64,000 bases of DNA from Myxococcus guangdongensis (GTDB taxonomy: Bacteria; Myxococcota; Myxococcia; Myxococcales; Myxococcaceae). The notes below the pieces were generated by a model. The model ran no database searches. It saw only the letters and a program-made list of their open reading frames with translations, and was not told where the DNA came from. The position numbers were made by a program, and so were the translations under genes. The stretch covers positions 124,001 through 188,000 of the forward strand of contig NZ_JAJVKW010000013.1 in assembly GCF_024198255.1 (NCBI RefSeq). The letters are read 5' to 3'. Below are positions 17,406 to 32,631 of the stretch, piece by piece. Numbering within the stretch: position 1 is the stretch's first letter; each line of letters starts with the position of its first letter.

Positions 17406-20400
17406 TCAACGTGGCCCGGCGGCCACCGTGAGCGCATCCAGGAAGCAGGTCATCCGGTCCGCGACCTCGCGGACGTGCGGCGCCTGCAACATCGTGTAGT
17501 GATTGCCCGGCACCTGATGCAGCTGGGCCTGGAGCAGCCGCTCCCCCCAGCTCTCCACCGGCGCGGGCAGCGTGTCCGACGAGGGCGAGGCCAGCTGCTC
17601 CGCCTGGAGGAAGAGCACCTTGCCGCGATAGGGCTCGGCCCGGTAGCGGGACAGGGCCCTCGCGTTCCGGGAGAAGACCCGGAAGCGCTGCTCCATCTCC
17701 GCCAGCTCCACGCCGGGCAGCGAGCCCAAGGCCCTCGCGTGCTCGACCAGGTAGCCCAGGCGCCCCGCCTCATCGAGCGTCTGGAGCTTCGTCGCGTCGA
17801 GCTTCGCCGCCTCCGCGCCTCCCAGCAGGTCCGTGGCGAACCACGCCATGAGCGCGCCGGGCTCCTCCGCTCGCTGGTAGAGCTCCGGAGACCAGGTCTC
17901 CAACAACAGGAGCAGCTCCACCTGCTCGGACCGCGCTTCCAACTGCCGCGCCATCGCCTGCGCGACGATGCCGCCCGTGGACCAGCCTCCCAGGCGATAC
18001 GGCCCGCTCGGCCGGACGCGGCGCACCTCTTCCAGGTAACGCGCCGCCATCTCCTCGATGGAGCCCGCGTCCTGCTCCGGCAGCGCCTGCAGCGCGTAGA
18101 AGGGCTGCCGGGGACCAAGCTGTCTCGCCAGCGGCGCGTAGCACAGCACGTCGCCTCCCGTCGGGTGCACGAAGAAGAGCGGTGGCTTGTCGCCCGTCTC
18201 CTGGATGCGCACCAGCGGCTCACGGGCGCGAGCGCCACCTTCCTGCTGGACGAGCAGGGCCGCGAGCTGACGGATGGTGTCCGCCTGGAACAAGAGGGAG
18301 ACAGGGAGCTGTCGCCCCCAGCGGGCGCGCAGCCGGGACATCAGCCGGACCGCCAGCAACGAGTGGCCTCCCAGTTGGAAGAAGCTGCTGGTGACGCCGA
18401 TGGGGCGCAAATCGAACAGCTCCTCCCAGAGCGCCACCAGCTCCAGCTCCAGCGCGTCCCTGGGCGCGACGTACGACGCCGAGAGCTCCGGTGCCGGCGC
18501 CTCGGGCACCGGGAGGGCGCGGACATCCAGCTTCTGGTTCGGCGTCAACGGCAGCGCGTCGAGCCGGACGAAGAGGGAGGGAACCATCGCGGGCGGCAGC
18601 CTGTCCCGAAGGAAGCGCGACAGCTCCGAGGGGGTGACCGTCTTCGCGGCCACGACATAGGCCGTGAGCGCCACCTCGCCCGAGGCGTCGGCCCGCGCCA
18701 CCACCACCGCCTGACGGACCTCCGGGTGCTGGCGCAGCTCCGCCTCGATTTCCCCCGGCTCGATGCGCACGCCCCGGACCTTCACCTGGTGGTCCTCGCG
18801 CCCCAGGAACTCGATGCGTCCCTCCGGCAGATGACGGACGCGGTCGCCTGTGCGGTACATGCGCGCGCCCACCTCGCCCGCGAAGGGGTCCGGGATGAAG
18901 CGCTCCGCCGTCAGCTCGGGGCGGTGGAGATAACCCCGCGCCACCCCTTCGCCTCCGATGAACAGCTCACCGGGCACGCCCACCGGCACGGGCCGCAGCC
19001 CCGCGTCCAGCACGTACATCCGCGTGTCCGCGATGGGCCCGCCGATGGTGACGAGTGAGGCGTCCTTCGCCACCCGCTCGAACGAGGACCAGATGGTCGT
19101 CTCGGTCGGCCCGTACATGTTGAGCACCTCGCCCTCCACCCGCGGGAGCACCTGGCGCGCCAGGGCGACGGGGAAGGCCTCTCCGCCCACCAGGAGCTTG
19201 CGGAGCGGACGCAGCGACTCCACGCCTCCCGGCTCCAAGAGCAACATCCGCAACATCGACGGCGTGCACTGGAAGTGGGTAACACCGTGCGCGGCGATGA
19301 GCGAGGGGATGTCCTCGGGCGACGCCTGGGGCCGCGTGCACTGTTCCTTCAGGGCGTTCAAGGTCTCGAGCCCCGCCAGCGTCGCGTCGACGTCCATCCC
19401 GAAGTCGATGAGACAGGCGACCTCGTCCACGCCCAGCTCGCGCAGCCTGTCGATCAACGGCAGGCAGCTCTCCACGTTGCCGAACAGGCCCATCTGGTTG
19501 AAGTACCGGTCGATGGCCTTCGCGAGCAGCTGGTCGACGTCCGCCTCGGAGAGCGCCTCCAGCTCGCCCCCGTGCGGCAGCGGCCCGATGACCGAACGCA
19601 GCAGCCCAATCGAGCTCTTCAGGTACTGGCGCAGGGGCGCGTTCACCTTCTGGCGGATGTCGTCGACGTCCTCGCCCATGAACGTGTGCAGCATGAGGGT
19701 GACGTGGCCCGGCCCCGGCCCGTGGCCCGCGGCGGCCCAGGCCTCCCGATAGATTCGGACCTTCTTCGCCAACTCCGTGAGGTTCTGTCCGAGCAGGTGC
19801 GTGAGCACATGGGCGCCCGACGCTCCCGCCGCGCGGAACGTCTCCGGGTTGCCCGCCGCCGTCACCCAGACCTGGACCTCTGATTGGACCGGCCTGGGCA
19901 GGGACTGGATGGGGACGTCCTGCCCCTGTCCGTTCCGGAAGGACACCGACTCGCCCTTCCAGAGCTTCTTGACGGTGGCAATCTGCTCGAAGAAGGCGCT
20001 GCGCGCGTCGGCGAAGCGCTCCGGCGCGAGCACGAAGTCATTGGGGTGCCACCCCGAGGCGAACGAGAGGTCCACGCGTCCGTCGGAGAGGTTGTCCACG
20101 ATGGACCACTCCTCGGCGACCCGGATGGGGCTGTGCAGCGGGAGCACGATGCTGCCCGCGCGCAGCCGGACGTTCCGGGTGGTCGCCGCCAGCGCCGCGC
20201 TGATGACGGAGGGGTTCGGATAGAGCCCACCGAAGGCGTGGAAGTGCCGCTCGGGCGTCCAGACCGCCTTGAAGCCATGCGTGTCCGCGAACCGGGCGCC
20301 CTCCAACAGCAGCCGATACTTGGCCTTCGTGTGCTCCCGCTCGTCGCTGGCGAAGTAGAAGAGGCTGAACTCGAGCGGCTTGCTGGACACGCCAGGCCGG

Positions 20401-22640
20401 CTCGACACGCCCTGCTCGCCACGGAGCACCACCTGGAAGCCCCGGGTGAGCGAGTACAGGAGCTCCAGCACGGAGATGTCGAACGACATGCTCGTCGTGG
20501 CGAGCCACACGCCGCGCTCGTGAGCGCTCATGGCGCCGTCCATCGCGTCGAAGAAGCGCGCGACGTTGCGGTGACAGACCATGCACCCCTTGGGGCGCCC
20601 CGTGGAGCCCGAGGTGTAGAGCGTGTACGCCACATTCTCCGCGCCCACCCCGCTCCTCGGCGGCGCCATGGCATCGGAAGCCTCCTCGCCGCCGGCCTCC
20701 AACAGCACCACCTTCGCGGCCGTCTCCGGCAGGCGCGTCGCGTGGCCCGCGTCGACCAGGACGACCTTTGCCTGGGAGTCGCCGAGCATGTAGGCGAGCC
20801 TGTCCGCGGGATAGGTCGGGTCCATCGGCACGTAGGCGCCGCCGGCCTTCAGGATGCCGAGCATGCCCGCCACCATGTCCGCGCTCCGCGGGACGCAGAG
20901 GCCCACCCGCACCTCGGGTCCGACACCGAGCGCCCGCAGCCGGTGCGCCAGTCGATTGGCGCGAGTGTCCAGCTCGCGGTAGCTCAGCCGTTCGGCGCCG
21001 GAGACCAGGGCGATGGACTCCGGGGCCGCGAGCACTCGCGCCTCGAACAGCTCGTGGAGGCACGACGCCGGGGTGCGCGCGGAGCGGGTCTCGTTCCAGG
21101 TGTCGAGCACCTGGCGGCGCTCCTCGGGCGTCAGCAGGGGCAGCTCCGACAGGCGCCGCTCGGGGTCCTCGACGAGCCCCTCCAGCAGCGTCTCCAGATG
21201 CCCCACCATCCGGACGATGCTCTCCGCGTCGAACAGGTCCGTGCGGTACTTCAGCACGCCGCCCAGCGACGCGTCCGTCTCCGTCAGCTCCAGCGAGAGG
21301 TCGAACTGGCCCTCCTGCTGGGGGATGTCGAAGGGCCGCAGCACCAGACCTCCGGGAAGGGCCGGGTGCGCCTCGTCCCCCTGGTAGATGTCCTCCCGGG
21401 GCGTGGGCTGGAGCATGAACGCCACCTGGAAGATGGGCGAGCGGCCGGAGTCGCGCTCCGGGTTCAGCTTCTCCACGAGCAGATGGAAGGGGAAGTCCTG
21501 GTGCGCGAGCGCGCCGACGACCGTCTGTCGCAGCTGCCCGAGCAGGGTCCGGAACGAAGGGTCCCCGGAGAGACTTCCCCGCAGGACCATCATGTTCATG
21601 AAGTTGCCCACGACCTTCGCGAACTGGGGCTGCGTCCGCCCCAGCGTGGGTGTTCCCACCAGCAGGTCCTCCTGCCCCGAGTAGCGGTGCAGGAGCGTCA
21701 TGAACGCGCCCAGCAGCAGCGTGTACAGGGTGACGCCCTCCTGCTCACAGAGCGCCCTCAACCTTCGGGGCAGCGTCCCCTTCAGCGACACGGGGACCGA
21801 GGCGCCCGCGTAGCCCTGCACCTGCGGCCGGGGCTGAGCGATGGGCAGGTCCAGCGGCGGCAGCGTGCCTCCCAGCTGTCGGGACCAATAGTCCCAGAGC
21901 CGCTGCCCCGTGGCGCCCGCGAGCATCTCGGCCTGCCAGCGCACGTAGTCCACGTAGGTCGCCTGCGGCGGAGGCAGCGTCGCGGGAGCGCCCGCCTTCT
22001 CCGCGGCGTAGAGGTGCCGCAGCAGCTCCTCCCCCAGCACCAGCAGCGACCATCCGTCGTAGACGATGTGGTGGATGGCGATGAGCAGCACGTGGTCGCG
22101 AGGGCCCCGGGTGAAGAGCCGCACGCGCATCAGCGGGCCCCGCTCCAGGTCGAACGGTGCCTCGTACGCCTGTGTCACCCGCGCCCGCAGGGACTCGGCA
22201 TCGAGCCCTGGGACTTGGACCTGCTCGAACTGGACCTCGACCTGCTGGCGCACCCGCTGGACGGGCTGCCCCTGGTGCGTCGTGAAGGTCGTCCGCAGCG
22301 CGCCGTGTCGGTCCACGAGCTGTTGGCAGGCGCGTCGCAGCGCGGCGACGTCCAGCTCGGAGACGATGCGAATCGACAGCGCCGTGTTGTAGGCGGCGCT
22401 GTCGGGTGCCACCTGGGAGACGAACCAGAGCGCCTGCTGTCCGTGGGAGAGCGGATGGACGGACTCGCCGTCGGCCGCGAGCCGGCGCAGGTGCTCCACC
22501 AGCGTGGCCTTGTTCGTGGACAGCTTCGCCAGGTGCTCCGGCGACAGCGCGCCCTTGGGGGCCCGGTACTTCAACCGCTCCCCCTCCACCCAGAGCGTGA
22601 CGCCCTGCCGGGACAGCTCGGCGATGAGTTCGTCGGTCAT
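17406..22640 (-). CDS. mtaG: MtaG-type NRPS: docking-C-A(Gly)/monooxygenase-PCP-TE
   Basis: 1744 residues. Order: TubC-type docking (1-53), condensation (about 60-470, H190-H191-IVYDG), adenylation (about 490-1390), PCP (GGHSLL, Ser near 1423), thioesterase (about 1485-1740, nucleophile in GGWSTGG, His in GNHYTML). A flavin/luciferase-like monooxygenase (about 755-1095) interrupts the A domain between the A4/A5 core regions. The split specificity code reads D-I-L-Q-L-G-M-I, close to the glycine consensus. In myxothiazol assembly this arrangement hydroxylates tethered glycine at C-alpha, and the product breaks down to a terminal carboxamide. The start overlaps the mtaF stop by one base; GTG 22643 is an alternative. 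Confidence 0.92.
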   Translation of the reverse strand: MTDELIAELSRQGVTLWVEGERLKYRAPKGALSPEHLAKLSTNKATLVEHLRRLAADGESVHPLSHGQQALWFVSQVAPDSAAYNTALSIRIVSELDVAALRRACQQLVDRHGALRTTFTTHQGQPVQRVRQQVEVQFEQVQVPGLDAESLRARVTQAYEAPFDLERGPLMRVRLFTRGPRDHVLLIAIHHIVYDGWSLLVLGEELLRHLYAAEKAGAPATLPPPQATYVDYVRWQAEMLAGATGQRLWDYWSRQLGGTLPPLDLPIAQPRPQVQGYAGASVPVSLKGTLPRRLRALCEQEGVTLYTLLLGAFMTLLHRYSGQEDLLVGTPTLGRTQPQFAKVVGNFMNMMVLRGSLSGDPSFRTLLGQLRQTVVGALAHQDFPFHLLVEKLNPERDSGRSPIFQVAFMLQPTPREDIYQGDEAHPALPGGLVLRPFDIPQQEGQFDLSLELTETDASLGGVLKYRTDLFDAESIVRMVGHLETLLEGLVEDPERRLSELPLLTPEERRQVLDTWNETRSARTPASCLHELFEARVLAAPESIALVSGAERLSYRELDTRANRLAHRLRALGVGPEVRVGLCVPRSADMVAGMLGILKAGGAYVPMDPTYPADRLAYMLGDSQAKVVLVDAGHATRLPETAAKVVLLEAGGEEASDAMAPPRSGVGAENVAYTLYTSGSTGRPKGCMVCHRNVARFFDAMDGAMSAHERGVWLATTSMSFDISVLELLYSLTRGFQVVLRGEQGVSSRPGVSSKPLEFSLFYFASDEREHTKAKYRLLLEGARFADTHGFKAVWTPERHFHAFGGLYPNPSVISAALAATTRNVRLRAGSIVLPLHSPIRVAEEWSIVDNLSDGRVDLSFASGWHPNDFVLAPERFADARSAFFEQIATVKKLWKGESVSFRNGQGQDVPIQSLPRPVQSEVQVWVTAAGNPETFRAAGASGAHVLTHLLGQNLTELAKKVRIYREAWAAAGHGPGPGHVTLMLHTFMGEDVDDIRQKVNAPLRQYLKSSIGLLRSVIGPLPHGGELEALSEADVDQLLAKAIDRYFNQMGLFGNVESCLPLIDRLRELGVDEVACLIDFGMDVDATLAGLETLNALKEQCTRPQASPEDIPSLIAAHGVTHFQCTPSMLRMLLLEPGGVESLRPLRKLLVGGEAFPVALARQVLPRVEGEVLNMYGPTETTIWSSFERVAKDASLVTIGGPIADTRMYVLDAGLRPVPVGVPGELFIGGEGVARGYLHRPELTAERFIPDPFAGEVGARMYRTGDRVRHLPEGRIEFLGREDHQVKVRGVRIEPGEIEAELRQHPEVRQAVVVARADASGEVALTAYVVAAKTVTPSELSRFLRDRLPPAMVPSLFVRLDALPLTPNQKLDVRALPVPEAPAPELSASYVAPRDALELELVALWEELFDLRPIGVTSSFFQLGGHSLLAVRLMSRLRARWGRQLPVSLLFQADTIRQLAALLVQQEGGARAREPLVRIQETGDKPPLFFVHPTGGDVLCYAPLARQLGPRQPFYALQALPEQDAGSIEEMAARYLEEVRRVRPSGPYRLGGWSTGGIVAQAMARQLEARSEQVELLLLLETWSPELYQRAEEPGALMAWFATDLLGGAEAAKLDATKLQTLDEAGRLGYLVEHARALGSLPGVELAEMEQRFRVFSRNARALSRYRAEPYRGKVLFLQAEQLASPSSDTLPAPVESWGERLLQAQLHQVPGNHYTMLQAPHVREVADRMTCFLDALTVAAGPR
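19345..20380 (-). other. Monooxygenase domain embedded in the mtaG adenylation domain
   Basis: The encoded segment begins EFSLFYFASDERE and continues with TPERHFHAFGG, GSIVLPLHSPIRVAEEWSIVD and SFASGWHPNDFV, the pattern of the MupA/Atu3671 group of flavin-dependent luciferase-like monooxygenases. Adenylation sequence resumes with GVTHFQCTPSMLR. The boundaries are approximate. Confidence 0.85.
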
Positions 22641-25600
22641 CACAGCTCGCCTTCCTCCCAGTCCTGGGTCGTGGCGGTGCGTCCCGCGCCACGCCCGTCG
22701 AGCTGCTCGGCGAGGCGCTGCGACAGGTGCGCGATGCTCGCGCCCTGCAACAGCTCATCGAGCTGGAGGCTCACGCCCGTCTCCGCGTGGATCTTGTGCT
22801 TCAGCTCGAGCGACAGCAGCGAGTCCAGGCCCAGGGTGCTCAGGGGCTGCTCCGCGTCCAGCCGGGCCACCGGCATCTTCAAGAGGTTCGCCACCTGCTC
22901 CCGCAGATAGCCGTCCAGCAGCGGGCCTCGCTGACCGGGCTCCGTGGAGAGCAGCGTCTTGGCGAAGGTGCTCGCCGCGGAGGCGGCGTCCTGGAGCGCC
23001 TGCGCCCCGGGAGGCGGCGGCAACGCGTACGGCCCCTTCGTCACCGCGCTGTAGGTGGCGTCGTACGAGACACGCGCGCCCAGCCGCTCGAGGTTGATGC
23101 GGCGAATGGTGTCCACGTCCATCGACTCGTCCTTCGTCACCGTGAACAGGAGGTAGGCGGCCAGTCGGCGCTTGAGCAGCTCACCGAGCATGTGGATGCC
23201 GTGCAGGTGCTTCTGCGTCACCTCGTCCAGGTCGCGAGTCACCCGCGTGAAGTTCTGCTCGAAGTCCGGGTCGTGGAGGAAGTTGGCGATCTCCTGGCTG
23301 GACTCGACGGCCTCGACGATGCGCAGGTGGTTGCGGGCAAGCAGCTCCGCCCACTCGGCCTGGGGCACGAAGAGCGTGGTGGACTCCGGGTGCTCGATGG
23401 CGCTGGCCATGTTGGACAGCGTCTCCGCCATCACCAGGTAGCCGCCGTTGCGCAGGCTCCGGCTGATGTTCGCGAAGAGGTCCGCCTTGTTCCGGATGTG
23501 GTGGATGACCTGGAACGCGATGACCAGGTCGTACGTGGACGGGAACGCGTCCCGCGAGCTGTCCTGGTAGTGGAGCTTGATGCGCCCATCCAGCCCGAGC
23601 CCGCGGATGCGCTGCCGCCCCGCCTCGATCTGGTCCGGCGAGATGTTGCAGCCATGCAGCTCGAGGTGGGGGTGCGCCTTGCCCAGGTCGATGAGGTCCG
23701 CGGCGTGGCCACACCCGATGTCGAGCACGCGGGTGAAGGACGAGAAGTCGAGCCCCCGGTAGAGCGTCCTCGCCATCTCGAGGTTCGACTGGAGGGCCAG
23801 GTCGTAGAACTGCTTGTAGACCGCCTCCTTCGCGGGGTCGGCCTCGGGCCGGTACATGGCGATCCACGAGAAGCCGGGCACGGGCTCGCGCAGCGTCGCG
23901 AAGCGCAACGAGGGGAACTGCACCGCCGTGTTGACCTCCGCCAGTTGGACGATGGTCCGGTAGAAGGTCACCAGCACATCCGTGTTGGGGATGAGCGAGT
24001 CGAGCCAGTAGCGCTCACGCTGGAAGGGATACGTCGGCAGCGCCACGCGTCGGCGCGCGTACCCCTTGTCCACTCCCTCCCAGTCCACCTCCACGCCCTT
24101 CACGTACAGCTTCGCCGCGCTCCCCAGCAGCATCTCCCAGTCGCTGCTCCCCACCCTCAGGCTCCCCACCCACTGCGCCTCCCCCTCCCCCAGGTACCTC
24201 TTCCCCACCCCCGTCAGCGTCGGCTTCGGCCCCACCTCCACGAAGACCCGGTACCCCCTCTCGTACAACCCCTTCACTCCCTCCCAGTACCTCACCGGCT
24301 CCCTCAGGTGCCTCGCCCAGTACCCCGCCTCCCTCTCCTCCCCCTTCACCTCCCTCCCGCTCACGTTCGACACCAACTCCAACTTCGCCCTCTGCATCTC
24401 CACCTTCCCCGCCGCCCTCTCGAATCCCTCCTTCATCGGCTCCATCAGCTCCGAGTGGAACGCGTGCGTCGTCTTCAACGCCCGGCACTCCTTCCCCCTC
24501 GCCTTCAGCCTCCCCTCCACCTCCTCCACCTCCTTCACCCTCCCCGCCAGCACCACCTCTCCAGGCCCGTTCACCGCCGCAATCAACCTCTCTCCACCTT
24601 CCCCCTTCACCTCCTCCTCACTCGCCAGCACCGCCACCATCTTCCCTTCACCCTCCAGCCCCTCCATCAACCTCCCCCGCTCCATCACCAGCTTCAGCCC
24701 CTCCTCCAGGCTGAACACTCCCGCCACGCACGCCGCCACGTACTCACCCAGGCTGTGCCCCATCACCGCCGCCGGCTTCACTCCCCACTCCCTCCACACC
24801 TCCGCCAGCGCGTACTCCACGCTGAACAGCGCCGCCTGCGACACGCTGCTCTTCTCCAGCAGCACTCCCTTCCCTCCGTACAGCACCTCCACCAGCGACT
24901 CCCCCAGCTCCCCCTTCACCACCTCGTCGCACTGCTTCATCACTCCCCGAAACGTCTCGCTCGTCTCGTACAGCTCCCTCCCCATCCCCTCGTGCTGCAC
25001 CCCCTGCCCCGTGAAGAGCAGCACCACTTCCTCCGCCTTCTTCGCCTGGCCTTCCGCGCCCTTCTCCACCGCCCCGCCGCTCGCGTACCTCGCCAGCTCT
25101 TCCTTCAGCTCCTCCCCCGTCCTCCCCACCACCGCCACCCGGTGCCCGAAGCGCGCTCGGCCTGTGTTCGCCGTGAAGCACGCGTCCCCCACCTCTTCTC
25201 CCAGCCCCTTCGCGTACCGGCCCGCGAGCTCCCTCAGCGCCTTCTCATTCCTCGCTGACAGCGCCAGCACGTGCCTCGGCCTCTCCTTCCCTCCCTTCCT
25301 CTCCACCTCCGGCGCCTCTTCCAGCACCACGTGCGCGTTCGTCCCGCTGGCGCCAAACGAGCTCACGCCGCCCACGCGCTTTCCGTCTCGCGCGGCCCAC
25401 GGTGCGAGCTGGGTGGGAACCGCCACGGGAAGCTCATTCCAGGGGATGTACGGGTTGCCGCGCTTGAAGTGCAGATGCGCGGGCACCTCGCCGTGCTTCA
25501 ACGAGAGCACGAGCTTGATGAGCCCCGCGATGCCCGCCGCGTACTCGAGGTGACCGATGTTCGTCTTCACCGAGCCGACCTGGAGGGCCGCGTCGCCGTC

Positions 25601-26699
25601 GCGCTTCTCGCCGAACACCGCCCCCAGCGCGCGCAGCTCGATGGGGTCGCCCAGCGACGTGCCAGTGCCGTGCGCCTCCACGTAGCCCACCTGCTTCGGG
25701 TCCAGGCCCGCATCCGCCAGCGCCTGACGAATCACCGCCTGCTGCGCGAGCCCGTTGGGCACCGTCAAATCACTGCTGTGCCCGTCCTGGTTCACCGCGG
25801 AGCCACGAATGACGGCCAGGACCTGGTCCCCATCCGCCAGCGCCTCCGAGAGGCGCTTGAGGACGACCATGCCGCAGCCCTCGCCCCGGCCGTAGCCATC
25901 CGCCGCGGCGTCGAACGTCTTGCAACGCCCATCCACGGCGAGCATGCGCGCCTTGCAGGTGGTGATGGTGCCCTGCGGCGTCAGGATGAGATTTACCCCG
26001 CCCACGAGCGACAGCGAGCTCTCGCCGGAGCGCAGGCTCTGACACGCCAGATGCACCGCGACGAGTGACGAGGAACAGGCGGTGTCCACGCCGAGGCTCG
26101 GCCCCTGCAGGTCGAAGAAGTGCGACAGCCGACCCGTGGCGAACGTGAGCAGGCTGCCCGTGAGGTAGCTCGCATCGATGCTGTCGGCGCCCTTGCCCTG
26201 GATGAGCTGGGTGTAGTCGCCGGTGGCGCCGCCGATGAACACCCCGGTCTTGCTGCCCGCGAGGCTCTGGGGAGCGATGCCCGCGTGCTCCAGCGCCTCC
26301 CAGGCCACCTCCAGCAGCAGCCGGTGCTGGGGGTCCATGTTCACCGCCGAGCGCGGAGGAATCCCGAAGAAGTACGGGTCGAACAGGTCCACGCCTTCCA
26401 GGAACGCGCCGTTGCGCGTGTACATCTTCCCGGGCTTGGAGGGGTCGGCGTCGTAGTACGCGTCGATGTCCCAGCGGCTGGGCGGCACCTCGCCCACGGC
26501 GTCCGTCCCCGCTCGCAACATCCGCCAGAAGGAGTCCGCGTCATTCGCGCCACCTGGGAACCGGCAGCCGATTCCGATGATGGCGATGGGCTCCGCCGTC
26601 TTCTTCTCCGCGACGCTCTCGCCCACGGAGCGAAGGAGCATCCTGGCGAGGTTCACCCGCTTCTCGGGGGAGAGACCACGCACCAACTTCTCCATGACG

Positions 26700-26707
<8 letters not shown>
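22640..26707 (-). CDS. mtaF: MtaF-type PKS module: KS-AT(malonyl)-MT-ACP
   Basis: 1355 residues from ATG 26707, overlapping the mtaE stop by eight bases (ATGAGTGA). A helical docking segment (1-30) precedes KS (about 38-460, Cys near 208 in VDTACSSS). AT follows (about 555-850, GHSLGEY, HAFH = malonyl type), then a SAM-dependent methyltransferase (about 960-1200, VLDIGCGHAADL), then ACP (LGLDSLLSL, Ser near 1296). No KR, DH or ER is present, so the beta-keto group is kept. Methylation of its enol gives the beta-methoxyacrylate pharmacophore. The C-terminal tail ends WEEGEL, facing the TubC docking domain of MtaG. Its AT segment is almost identical to that of mtaD and uses unusual codons. Confidence 0.92.
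24005..25347 (-). repeat. AT cassette repeat, copy in mtaF
   Basis: 1343 bp matching 35500-36842 at a constant offset of 11495 with no gap and about two dozen mismatches counted by eye (roughly 98% identity). It covers the KS C-terminal edge, the KS-AT linker, the whole AT and the post-AT linker up to FQRERYW. The coding strand is purine-rich (GAG, AAG, GGG, AGG codons), unlike flanking DNA. Confidence 0.93.
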
Positions 26708-32588
<5,881 letters not shown>

Positions 32589-32631
32589 CGTCGTGCCTCT
32601 CTCATGAACGTCGGGGCAGGCAACCAGGGGA

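Noticed and set aside
22727-25258. 843-codon open frame on the plus strand opposite mtaF, and similar long plus-strand frames at 19884-22910, 28401-33326, 42390-46817 and 48320-52681
   Set aside because: They are antisense to well-defined PKS/NRPS domains, have low-complexity His/Arg/Pro/Leu composition and no family motifs. High GC, and the purine skew of the AT cassette, remove stop codons.
24005-25347. C/T-rich plus-strand tracts resembling simple-sequence or regulatory repeats
   Set aside because: They are the complement of normal AT-domain coding sequence with intact motifs (GHSLGEY, HAFH), so the composition is a coding effect.
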